NCBI GenBank assembly: GCA_018303895.1
Contig: JAGVXJ010000001.1
Coordinates: forward strand, 1-8,928
Length of the DNA stretch: 8,928 nt
Direction of reading: 5' to 3'
Source of the DNA: Candidatus Pacearchaeota archaeon
GTDB taxonomy: Archaea > Nanobdellota > Nanobdellia > Pacearchaeales > GW2011-AR1
Position 1 is the first letter of the stretch; every line of letters starts with the position of its first letter. The position numbers and the translations under genes were made by a program. Below, piece after piece: positions 1 through 5,353 of the stretch. The notes under the pieces were generated by a model. That model was not told the DNA's origin. It was given only the letters and a program-made list of their open reading frames with translations, and did no database searches.

Positions 1-242
1 CCTTTTTTTATTAAGTGAGCTGAAGCACCATTCATGCAGATTATTCCGGAGTTTTTTTTGCCCGAAATTATGTACGTTTCAAGTCTTGCACCTGAGGTGT
101 TGCTGACAACTAAAACTTTTTCGTGTTCTATAAACCCACATTTTTCAAGAAGTACTTCATCGATAGTTATACTTCCAACATAGCTTAGATTTGCTTCAGT
201 TACATTTGCTTTGTGGATTTTTGAACGAAGGACAAATCTCAT
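1..242 (-). CDS. panD: Aspartate 1-decarboxylase, pyruvoyl-dependent (partial, N-terminal 80 residues)
   Basis: PanD decarboxylates L-aspartate to beta-alanine, a precursor of pantothenate and CoA, in the cytoplasm. The reading frame starts at the ATG at 242 and runs off the left edge, so about 80 residues are visible; bacterial PanD is usually 115-140 aa. I recognised it from hallmarks aligned with the bacterial enzyme. These are Lys8 in the N-terminal SKIHKANVTEANL stretch, the Tyr-Val-Gly23-Ser24 self-cleavage site (the Ser becomes the pyruvoyl group), the IDE segment after it, Arg53, Thr56-Tyr57 (the residues of the maturation and active site), and the MNGASAH motif with Asn71. It lies 37 bp behind the stop of the 183-aa unknown gene and has its own TATA-like element. 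The family is mainly bacterial, and archaea are generally credited with a PLP-dependent enzyme for this step, so its presence in this context is notable. The C-terminus cannot be judged. Confidence 0.9.
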   Translation of the reverse strand, partial: MRFVLRSKIHKANVTEANLSYVGSITIDEVLLEKCGFIEHEKVLVVSNTSGARLETYIISGKKNSGIICMNGASAHLIKK

Positions 243-262
243 AGGATTATTAAAAAATCAAA

Positions 263-272
263 ATTATTAAAT
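263..272 (-). promoter_or_regulatory. TATA-like box for panD
   Basis: On the minus strand this reads ATTTAATAAT and is centred about 25 nt before the panD ATG. There is no Shine-Dalgarno sequence near the start. This fits a leaderless archaeal transcript, and panD could be transcribed separately from the upstream genes. Confidence 0.5.
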
Positions 273-279
273 CTTTTTA

Positions 280-831
280 TTATTCTTTAATTGAAAAAGA
301 AATTTCCCTCGGGCAAAACATTCCAATCCAAGATACTTTATGGGCAAATAGTCCTGTTACATATTCTTTCATTGCGGACCAACTACAATTAAAATTATCA
401 TCTCTTTTAGAATACTCTTTAAATGAATAATTAGAAAGGAAACAATTCAATTCGGGTTCAGACGCAAGAGTCCCCTTAAATCCAGCATTAAAATTTAAAA
501 TAGTGTCTCCATATTTTCCGTTGCGATAATCTAAAAAAGAAATTGGTGCACCAGAGGAAGAAAGGGAATTTTCCGGATTAAAAATAATTTTTTGGATAAT
601 CCCTTTTTGGGGGGTTATAATACAATTAACTCTTTTGTCATCGATTTCTCCGTCGCATTTGTAACTCGGATAAACATAAGCTTCCCAGATGTTTTCTCTT
701 TTCACGTCAGTTATTCTATCTTTTAGCAAACAAGATTGGGCTAAATAACCCGCAATATCATACTGATGACAAGTTAGACTGTCAGATTTTACTACACTTT
801 CAATAAATGGTGCATTTAATTTTTGAGTCAT
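280..831 (-). CDS. Hypothetical protein, 183 aa, seven cysteines
   Basis: I do not recognise a family. The protein has no convincing signal peptide or membrane segment and looks like a soluble mixed alpha/beta protein, rich in aromatic residues towards the C-terminus. It has seven cysteines (about 21, 34, 59, 70, 130, 149 and 173). Only one Cys-Pro pair (173-174) is present and there is no CxxC, so a classic zinc finger or rubredoxin-like knuckle is not visible. The reading frame is supported by its length without stops and by its fit into the small gaps between neighbours (36 bp to the upstream gene, 37 bp to panD). The start at 831 is preceded by an A/T-rich element at the spacing seen for other genes here. 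Its position next to panD does not by itself suggest a function. Confidence 0.7.
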   Translation of the reverse strand: MTQKLNAPFIESVVKSDSLTCHQYDIAGYLAQSCLLKDRITDVKRENIWEAYVYPSYKCDGEIDDKRVNCIITPQKGIIQKIIFNPENSLSSSGAPISFLDYRNGKYGDTILNFNAGFKGTLASEPELNCFLSNYSFKEYSKRDDNFNCSWSAMKEYVTGLFAHKVSWIGMFCPREISFSIKE

Positions 832-851
832 TTTTATATCTGATTTATCTT

Positions 852-859
852 ATTTTTGA
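852..859 (-). promoter_or_regulatory. Weak TATA-like element for the 183-aa gene
   Basis: On the minus strand an AAAAATAA stretch is centred about 24 nt before the ATG at 831. It is less TATA-like than the others in the window, so read-through from the upstream gene is equally plausible. Confidence 0.3.
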
Positions 860-867
860 AAAGTAGA

Positions 868-1377
868 TTATTTATCTGATGAAACTAATCGAATTTCTTC
901 GTTGATTCCTTCAATATATTTTTCCAGATTTCCTTCTATTTCTCTTCCAAAATTTTGTTTTACAATTTCAAGAGCAGTGAATTTTTCTGGAAGAAGGCGT
1001 TTTTTATAAATATCAAATATTTCTTGTAATATATTTATTGTTTTGTCTTTTGTAACTGTTCTCACTCCTCTTGTTTGAGATCCATTGTGAGAATAAATTC
1101 TCGTTTCTTTGTCTGGATCGATTTGAAGCCACTCAAGATTTCCTTCTCCTGATGTTAAAGTCATTAGTTCGAGCGGTTTTTTGTAAAGAGAGACTATGTC
1201 CAAAAGTCTGTTATCAGATAAATAGTCTCTAATAGTCTCGACAAAAACACCTTGAACATAAAGGGGATAATTCTTCTTAATGTCTTCATCCCTCTGAATT
1301 TTTTTCTTTCTCTCTTCAATTTTGGGTAAATTTTCTCTTAAAACTATCAAGACCAGTTCAAGATTTTGTGAAGTCAT
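868..1377 (-). CDS. Hypothetical protein, 169 aa, charged and mostly helical
   Basis: I do not recognise a family. The N-terminal third (about 1-35) is a highly charged helix with a Lys/Glu/Arg run that could form a coiled coil. The middle (about 38-100) mixes hydrophobic helix with beta-like segments, including a Gly-Glu-Gly-Asn-Leu-Glu-Trp-Leu turn. The C-terminal part (about 112-165) is again amphipathic helix. No cysteine, signal peptide or membrane segment is seen, so the protein is probably cytosolic. The start at 1377 is supported by a clear TATA box 24 nt upstream. It lies 44 bp after the stop of the 83-aa gene and 36 bp before the 183-aa gene, all on the minus strand. A regulatory or scaffolding role would be a guess. 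Confidence 0.7.
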   Translation of the reverse strand: MTSQNLELVLIVLRENLPKIEERKKKIQRDEDIKKNYPLYVQGVFVETIRDYLSDNRLLDIVSLYKKPLELMTLTSGEGNLEWLQIDPDKETRIYSHNGSQTRGVRTVTKDKTINILQEIFDIYKKRLLPEKFTALEIVKQNFGREIEGNLEKYIEGINEEIRLVSSDK

Positions 1378-1396
1378 TTTTCAAAGATACAAGTTT

Positions 1397-1406
1397 TATT
1401 TATAAG
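1397..1406 (-). promoter_or_regulatory. TATA box for the 169-aa gene
   Basis: On the minus strand this reads CTTATAAATA and is centred about 24 nt before the ATG at 1377. It is a strong match to an archaeal TATA box, with no Shine-Dalgarno sequence near the start, so the transcript is probably leaderless. It sits in the 44-bp gap after the 83-aa gene, which implies separate initiation inside the apparent gene row. Confidence 0.6.
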
Positions 1407-1421
1407 TATTTATATGCTGGA

Positions 1422-1673
1422 CTATTTCTTTTCCGGACTTTGCATTTTTACGCCGAGTTCTTCGAGACGTTTCAAGTGTGCCTGCATAACCATTTCGACG
1501 TTGCCAATCATTTTTATCAATTCGTTTCTTTCATTTACCAAAGTGTTAAGACAACCTTGATGAAAAGCAATTTCTTGTTCTCGATTCATTTGGGGCATTT
1601 GTTCAGTTTTTTTATTTTCAGGCTTTCCGGAATTTGCCAATGCTCGTTCAAGATTTGTTGGGTCAATTTTCAT
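1422..1673 (-). CDS. Small helical protein, 83 aa, unknown function
   Basis: The protein begins MKIDPTNLERALANSG and has a polar linker (about 16-28). A long amphipathic helix follows (about 30-77), with heptad-like hydrophobic spacing through LNTLVNERNELIKMIGNVEM and on into an AHLKRLEELG segment, suggesting a coiled coil or helical hairpin. No membrane segment is present. The fold resembles small prefoldin-like or ribosome-associated helical proteins only in general terms; I assign no family. An overlapping plus-strand frame at 1368-1688 is longer, but it is Phe/His-rich low-complexity sequence and is rejected as an antisense shadow. The minus frame has a balanced composition and a TATA box 24 nt upstream of its start. 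It heads the minus-strand row that leads to panD. Confidence 0.7.
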   Translation of the reverse strand: MKIDPTNLERALANSGKPENKKTEQMPQMNREQEIAFHQGCLNTLVNERNELIKMIGNVEMVMQAHLKRLEELGVKMQSPEKK

Positions 1674-1691
1674 GAGGTAAGTAAATAATTG

Positions 1692-1702
1692 AAGTTTAAA
1701 AG
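1692..1702 (-). promoter_or_regulatory. TATA box for the 83-aa gene
   Basis: On the minus strand this reads CTTTTAAACTT and is centred about 24 nt before the ATG at 1673. No Shine-Dalgarno sequence precedes the start. It is the leftward promoter of the divergent region shared with argS. Confidence 0.6.
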
Positions 1703-1718
1703 TGTTTGCGATTTGCCG

Positions 1719-1745
1719 ATTCTTCTACTGAAACATTTGATAATT
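1719..1745 (+). repeat. Direct repeat copy 1 upstream of argS (promoter-like)
   Basis: The core CTACTGAAACATTT (1725-1738) recurs exactly at 1808-1821. With two 1-nt indels the match extends to about 25-27 nt (this copy 1719-1745, second copy 1803-1827). Copy 2 contains the presumed BRE and TATA box of argS. Copy 1 may therefore be a second, upstream promoter that would start transcription near 1763-1767 and place the inverted repeat at 1781-1809 in the leader. Copy 1 has TTTGATAATTT where copy 2 has TTTATAATT, so it is probably weaker. Confidence 0.6.
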
Positions 1746-1780
1746 TTAGAATCATAAAAAAATTCCCAAATTTTTCCAAA

Positions 1781-1809
1781 AGAGAATTTTTCAAGACTAA
1801 AAATTCTCT
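1781..1809. repeat. Perfect 11-bp inverted repeat upstream of argS
   Basis: The left arm AGAGAATTTTT (1781-1791) and right arm AAAAATTCTCT (1799-1809) are exact reverse complements around the 7-nt centre CAAGACT. The right arm ends about 10 nt before the argS TATA box, where a regulator could contact or block TFB/TBP. On RNA from an upstream promoter it would form an 11-bp hairpin. It may be an operator or a leader hairpin; the sequence does not decide. Confidence 0.6.
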
Positions 1810-1827
1810 ACTGAAACATTTATAATT
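1803..1827 (+). repeat. Direct repeat copy 2 upstream of argS
   Basis: This is the second copy of the repeat described at 1719-1745. It overlaps the right arm of the inverted repeat and contains the TATA box (TTTATAATT, 1819-1827) with a purine-rich GAAAC just upstream as a possible BRE. Confidence 0.6.
1814..1827 (+). promoter_or_regulatory. argS promoter (BRE plus TATA box)
   Basis: TTTATAATT at 1819-1827 is centred 25 nt before the argS ATG and is preceded by AAACA as a possible TFB-recognition element. There is no Shine-Dalgarno sequence before the ATG, so the transcript is probably leaderless. Confidence 0.6.
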
Positions 1828-1847
1828 ATTCTAATCTTGTCTAATAC

Positions 1848-3557
1848 ATGAAGTCCGAAGTCGTGAAAATTTTATCCATAATTCTTGTGGAGAATAGAAT
1901 TAATTTTCCCAATGAAGAAATTGAAAAGTTAATTGAGATTCCGCCTTCGTCGGAAATGGGCGATTTTGCATTTCCGTGTTTTGTTCTTGCAAAGGAGATG
2001 AAAAAATCTCCTAATCTAATCGCCGAAGATTTTGCCAAAAAGATTACTAAAAACTTAACTGATAAAATTGAAAAGGTAAAAGCAATTGGGCCTTATATTA
2101 ATTTTTTCTTGAACAAGCAACAAGATTCTGAAAAAGTTTTGAAAGAAATTTTGAAATTGAAAAATAGTTATGGAAAGAATTCAGATAATAAGATTGGGAG
2201 AGTGATGATTGAATTTCCGTCGCCAAACACAAACAAACCGCTTCATTTGGGTCATTTGAGAAATATGGCTATAGGAGAATCGGTTTCAAGGATTTTGGAG
2301 TTTGGCGGAAATAAAGTTATTCGCGCGAATCAAACAAACGACCGAGGAATTCACATTTGTAAATCAATGCTGGCTTATCAAAAGTCCGGAAACGGAAAAA
2401 AACCAGACAAAAAACCAGATCATTTCGTCGGTGATTTTTATGTTATGTTCTCAAAAATGGCTAAAGAAAATCCTGGATTGGAGAAAGAAGCACAGGAAAT
2501 GCTCGTGAAGTGGGAAAAGGGCGACAAAGATGTTCTTGCTCTTTGGAAAAAAATGAATAAGTGGGCTTTTGATGGAATGGACGAAACTTACAAAAGATTT
2601 GGGATAAAACATGATGCGAATTATTATGAGAGCAAAATTTACACTAAAGGAAAAGAGATTATTTTTGACGGATTGAACAAAGGAATTTTTAAAAAAAGGG
2701 ACGACGGAGCAATTATTATTGATTTAACGAATGATGGTTTGGATGAAAAGGTTGTGTTACGAGCAGATGGAACTTCGATTTACATAACGCAGGATTTAGC
2801 TTTGGCAAAATTAAAGGCTGAAAAAAATATTGACGGAAGTATTTATGTTACGGGGAACGAGCAGGATTATCATTTCAAGGTTTTATTTTTGATTTTGAAA
2901 AAACTTGGTTTCAAATTTGCTGACAATTTAAAACATCTTTCTTACGGAATGGTTGGACTTCCCGAAGGGAAAATGAAATCGCGAGAAGGAAATGTTGTTG
3001 ATGCCGACGAGTTGATGGATGAGGTTCAGAATTTGGCGAGAGAAGAATTAGAGAAAAGACAAAAACTTCCGAAAAGAGAGTTGGAAAAAAGAGCATCAAA
3101 AATTGCACTTAGCGCAATTAAATATCATTTTTTGAAAACTGACATTTTTAAGAATATGGTTTTTGATCCGAAAGAATCCATAAGTTTCGACGGAAACACT
3201 GGGCCTTACTTGTTGTATAGCTATGCACGGGCAAATTCAATTTTAAAAAAAGCAAAAGTTAAGGAAATAAAAAAATTTAGTGTAGGCAAATTTGAAAAGC
3301 AGGAATGGGAACTGACGAAAAAACTTTCTGAATTTCCTGTGGTTGTGAAGGATGCTGGAGAAAAATATAATCCTTCGCTGATTGCACATTATTCTTACGA
3401 ACTTGCTCAATTGTTTAACGAATTTTATCATGCTTGCTCGGTTATGGAAGCCGAAAAAAACAAAAGAGATTGTCGGTTGGCACTTGTTGAGAGTTTCAAG
3501 ATTGTTTTGAAAAATTCTTTGAATTTACTTGGAATTGAGACATTGGAAGAAATGTAA
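1848..3557 (+). CDS. argS: Arginine--tRNA ligase
   Basis: A class I aminoacyl-tRNA synthetase that charges tRNA-Arg with arginine using ATP, in the cytosol. The 569 residues match the usual family length. Visible domains, in order, are an N-terminal ArgRS-specific tRNA D-loop-binding domain (about 1-90, with the MGDFAFPCFVLAK segment), and a Rossmann catalytic core with the HIGH-type motif HLGH (133-136, within SPNTNKPLHLGHLRN). The ATP-binding KMSKS-type loop reads KMKSREGN (375-382). A DALR-type all-helical anticodon-binding domain follows (about 450-569), opening with FDGNTGPYLLYSYAR (447-461). Asn-Asp-Arg (164-166) and the Thr-Gln-Asp-Leu-Ala segment (314-318) are also typical. No truncation or missing catalytic residue is seen. 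The start fits both the family N-terminus and a TATA box 25 nt upstream. It is the first gene of the plus-strand block, with direct and inverted repeats in front of it. Confidence 0.97.
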   Translation: MKSEVVKILSIILVENRINFPNEEIEKLIEIPPSSEMGDFAFPCFVLAKEMKKSPNLIAEDFAKKITKNLTDKIEKVKAIGPYINFFLNKQQDSEKVLKEILKLKNSYGKNSDNKIGRVMIEFPSPNTNKPLHLGHLRNMAIGESVSRILEFGGNKVIRANQTNDRGIHICKSMLAYQKSGNGKKPDKKPDHFVGDFYVMFSKMAKENPGLEKEAQEMLVKWEKGDKDVLALWKKMNKWAFDGMDETYKRFGIKHDANYYESKIYTKGKEIIFDGLNKGIFKKRDDGAIIIDLTNDGLDEKVVLRADGTSIYITQDLALAKLKAEKNIDGSIYVTGNEQDYHFKVLFLILKKLGFKFADNLKHLSYGMVGLPEGKMKSREGNVVDADELMDEVQNLAREELEKRQKLPKRELEKRASKIALSAIKYHFLKTDIFKNMVFDPKESISFDGNTGPYLLYSYARANSILKKAKVKEIKKFSVGKFEKQEWELTKKLSEFPVVVKDAGEKYNPSLIAHYSYELAQLFNEFYHACSVMEAEKNKRDCRLALVESFKIVLKNSLNLLGIETLEEM

Positions 3558-3560
3558 TAA

Positions 3561-3571
3561 TTTTTAAACTC
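3561..3571 (+). promoter_or_regulatory. TATA box for deoC
   Basis: TTTTTAAACTC lies just after the argS stop and is centred about 24 nt before the deoC ATG. The 32-bp gap contains no Shine-Dalgarno sequence. The T-run at 3584-3589 just before the ATG could also help end the argS transcript. Confidence 0.55.
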
Positions 3572-3589
3572 GAACATAATGGGTTTTTT

Positions 3590-4405
3590 ATGACAAAAGA
3601 CTACACAGTAATCAAACCAATCTCTGAATTGAACAAGAAAGACATTTTGGGTATTTTGGACCATACTTTTTTAAAAACTTCGGATGAGTACGGAGATGAG
3701 CAGAAAAGAAATATTGATTTTGAAAAATTTTTGTCAGATGTTTGTTTGGCTGAAGATAAACCTTACGGAATTTGTGTCAGAGCTTATGATGTTAAACAAA
3801 GTTTTGAAATGTTAAAATCTAATGGTTTGGAGAAAGAAATTAAAATTGCTTCAGTGGTTGGCTTTCATACCGGCTTAGATTCAACAGATGATAAATTTGG
3901 GGAAATGAGCCAGGCGATTAATGATGGTGCGACGGAGATTGATGCAGTTGTGAACTATTCACTTTTCAAAAAAAGAGTAAATGAATGCAAAGGATTAATC
4001 TATGACTTTTGGAGAAATTTGATTTTTGCACAAACTATTGAAGAACGAGTTGAAGAAGAGATTTTCAAACTTTCTCATATAGCGAGTGATAACCGAGTTT
4101 TTCTGAAACTTATTCTTGAAACTGGAGAATTAAATCAAGAAGAAATTGTAAAGCTGTGTGGTTTTGCAAAGAAGTATGGGGTGGATATGGTTAAAACATC
4201 GACGGGTTATTCTAAAATCGGGGCGACGATTGATGCGGTTAAAACAATGCGGGAAAATTTTCCTTGGGGAATAAAAATTTCTGGTGGAGTAAAAAAAGAA
4301 AATCTTTCTGAACTTTTGTCCGCGATGGAATTTTTTAGTGGCGGATGGATTCATCTCGACCCAAAGAAAGTAAGAATCGGCTCGAGTAAGATGTTTTATG
4401 ATTAA
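3590..4405 (+). CDS. deoC: Deoxyribose-phosphate aldolase
   Basis: DeoC cleaves 2-deoxy-D-ribose 5-phosphate to glyceraldehyde 3-phosphate and acetaldehyde through a Schiff base, in the cytosol. The 271 residues form a TIM barrel that is slightly longer than most archaeal and bacterial DeoC. Motifs in order are LDHTFLKTS (23-31, the family's N-terminal signature), EIDAVVNY (116-123) with Asp118 at the catalytic Asp102 position of the E. coli enzyme, and LKLILETGEL (172-181). VKTSTG (201-206) follows, with Lys202 as the Schiff-base lysine (E. coli Lys167), then GIKISGGV (227-234) with Lys229 at the proton-relay lysine (E. coli Lys201). The C-terminal RIGSS (262-266) matches the phosphate-binding loop. 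All catalytic residues are present. The next gene is a DNPH1-type N-hydrolase whose product is DeoC's substrate, which supports a shared deoxynucleotide breakdown role. Confidence 0.95.
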   Translation: MTKDYTVIKPISELNKKDILGILDHTFLKTSDEYGDEQKRNIDFEKFLSDVCLAEDKPYGICVRAYDVKQSFEMLKSNGLEKEIKIASVVGFHTGLDSTDDKFGEMSQAINDGATEIDAVVNYSLFKKRVNECKGLIYDFWRNLIFAQTIEERVEEEIFKLSHIASDNRVFLKLILETGELNQEEIVKLCGFAKKYGVDMVKTSTGYSKIGATIDAVKTMRENFPWGIKISGGVKKENLSELLSAMEFFSGGWIHLDPKKVRIGSSKMFYD

Positions 4406-4417
4406 AGTATAGAAATC

Positions 4418-4427
4418 TTTTTTAATA
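4418..4427 (+). promoter_or_regulatory. TATA-like box for the DNPH1-type gene
   Basis: TTTTTTAATA is centred about 24-25 nt before the ATG at 4447 with no Shine-Dalgarno sequence. The T-tract at 4418-4423 could also be the terminator of deoC, so one A/T-rich stretch may serve both. Confidence 0.5.
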
Positions 4428-4446
4428 GAACTAAATAATAAATCTA

Positions 4447-4899
4447 ATGAATCAAATATATTTTGCGGGTTCAATTCGAGGTGGCAGAGATGATGTTTCA
4501 ATTTATCTTGGAATTGTAGAACATTTGAAAACTCACGGGCATGTTTTAACTGAACACGTCGCGGATAAAAGTTTGACTTTGATGGGCGAGGGTGGATTAT
4601 CTGATAAACAAATCCATGACCGTGATATGAACTGGTTGAGCCAAGCGAATTTTCTCGTTGCTGAAGTTACTCAAGCAAGTTTGGGTGTTGGTTATGAAAT
4701 TGGACGAATTGTCGAGAGGAATAAATGGGTTCCGGAATGGCAGAGAAAAAATATTTTGTGTTTGTATCGACCACAAATTGACAAAAAACTATCCGCGATG
4801 ATTTCTGGTTGTGACGATTTAAGACGAGTAAAATATCAAACTTTAGAACAGGCAAAATATGGTATTGATACTTTCTTTCGTTTGTTTGAAAACAGATAA
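4447..4899 (+). CDS. 2'-deoxynucleoside 5'-phosphate N-hydrolase (DNPH1/Rcl-like, nucleoside 2-deoxyribosyltransferase family)
   Basis: Enzymes of this group cut the N-glycosidic bond of deoxynucleoside 5'-monophosphates, releasing the base and 2-deoxyribose 5-phosphate. The 150 residues match the animal DNPH1 (Rcl) pattern closely. IYFAGSIRGGRDD (4-16) is the nucleotide-binding N-terminus with Tyr5. VLTEHVADKSL (33-43) comes next, then HDRDMNWL (57-64) with Asp60. VAEVTQASLGVGYEIGR (71-87) carries Glu84 as the expected catalytic nucleophile, and LSAMISG (115-121) carries Ser116, which in the dimeric family reaches the partner's phosphate site. The spacing between Asp60 and Glu84 equals that of the human enzyme. 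The SIRGG plus Ser signature favours a monophosphate hydrolase over a free-nucleoside deoxyribosyltransferase. The base preference, including damaged forms such as 5-hydroxymethyl-dUMP, cannot be told. It follows deoC by 41 bp. Confidence 0.88.
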   Translation: MNQIYFAGSIRGGRDDVSIYLGIVEHLKTHGHVLTEHVADKSLTLMGEGGLSDKQIHDRDMNWLSQANFLVAEVTQASLGVGYEIGRIVERNKWVPEWQRKNILCLYRPQIDKKLSAMISGCDDLRRVKYQTLEQAKYGIDTFFRLFENR

Positions 4900-4914
4900 T
4901 AGAAAAGAATAAAT

Positions 4915-4924
4915 ATTTTTAAAT
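4915..4924 (+). promoter_or_regulatory. TATA box for the 115-aa gene
   Basis: ATTTTTAAAT is centred about 25 nt before the ATG at 4945, with no Shine-Dalgarno sequence. The same T-run may terminate the preceding transcript. Confidence 0.5.
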
Positions 4925-4944
4925 CACAGTCTCTTGATTTTATT

Positions 4945-5292
4945 ATGGATATTTCAGGTAAAGTTAATTCTTGGATGGAAGGATTTGACAATGGAAATCG
5001 TTTTGGGCTTGATCCTGCTCGAGTACCCTTTACCGAAAAAGACCCGCTTGTAGACAGAATAATTTATTCTCATGGATCTATTACTGGATTTTTGGTTGAT
5101 AGAGTTGATGAATTTTTTAACGAAGATATTAAAGATTTTAGAAATGGTTATTTAGTTGCTTCGTTGCGATATGCAGATGGTTTGCCTTTGTCTGATGTAG
5201 GGGATAAATTCAGTGGTGAAAATTATGTTCGGGGAATAAAAGCTTTTGAAACTAAGTTAAAAATTAGAAATTCGATTTTTGGGAAAAAATAA
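4945..5292 (+). CDS. Hypothetical protein, 115 aa
   Basis: I do not recognise a family. It is a small soluble protein that looks predominantly helical. The N-terminal part (about 1-34) is Gly/Asp/Pro-rich and probably loop-like (GFDNGNRFGLDPARVPF). A middle segment (about 35-75) has hydrophobic positions spaced for helices (VDRIIYSHGSITGFLVDRVDEFF), and a basic helix lies at about 94-115. There are no cysteines, signal peptide or membrane segment. The frame is supported by a TATA box 25 nt upstream of the start and by its neat fit between the DNPH1-type gene (45 bp before) and the transporter (61 bp after). The coding frame is solid; the function is unknown. Confidence 0.7.
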   Translation: MDISGKVNSWMEGFDNGNRFGLDPARVPFTEKDPLVDRIIYSHGSITGFLVDRVDEFFNEDIKDFRNGYLVASLRYADGLPLSDVGDKFSGENYVRGIKAFETKLKIRNSIFGKK

Positions 5293-5294
5293 TC

Positions 5295-5314
5295 TTTTAG
5301 AAAAGTTTCTAAAA
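5295..5314. repeat. Perfect 9-bp inverted repeat before the MFS gene
   Basis: TTTTAGAAA (5295-5303) and TTTCTAAAA (5306-5314) are exact reverse complements around AG. It starts 2 nt after the stop codon of the 115-aa gene and ends about 9 nt before the TATA box of the transporter gene. It could be a 3' hairpin of the upstream mRNA (practical stem 8 bp with an AAGT loop) or an operator for the transporter. Confidence 0.55.
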
Positions 5315-5323
5315 ATTTGTTAA

Positions 5324-5334
5324 TTTTATAAATT
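5324..5334 (+). promoter_or_regulatory. TATA box for the MFS transporter gene
   Basis: TTTTATAAATT is centred 25 nt before the ATG at 5354. It is one of the best TATA matches in the window, and no Shine-Dalgarno sequence is present. Confidence 0.6.
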
Positions 5335-5353
5335 CGGCAATGCTAATAAGTTT

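Noticed and set aside
1368..1688. Plus-strand open frame of 106 aa antisense to the 83-aa gene
   Set aside because: It is rich in Phe, His and Tyr in a low-complexity pattern, as expected from the complement of a Lys/Glu-rich helix gene. The opposite frame has a TATA box at the right distance and a normal composition.
1674..1847. Possible tRNA, small RNA or CRISPR-like repeat in the largest intergenic gap
   Set aside because: No cloverleaf or G+C-rich stem is visible, and there are only two repeat copies with one 83-bp offset. The copies coincide with promoter elements, which explains them better.
1841..2038. Minus-strand open frame over the start of argS
   Set aside because: It lies entirely within the conserved argS N-terminal domain region and its promoter, with no family resemblance.
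2302..2508. Plus-strand 68-aa frame inside argS
   Set aside because: It is an out-of-frame shadow of argS; the argS frame is conserved throughout.
4130..4501. Minus-strand 123-aa frame across the end of deoC and the start of the DNPH1-type gene
   Set aside because: It overlaps two genes with strong family motifs and has an atypical His/Phe/Arg-rich composition.
5295..5320. Bacterial Rho-independent terminator at the inverted repeat after the 115-aa gene
   Set aside because: The stem is A/T-rich with a 2-nt centre and is followed by mixed A/T rather than a U-run. Together with the archaeal promoters, this makes a bacterial-type intrinsic terminator unlikely.
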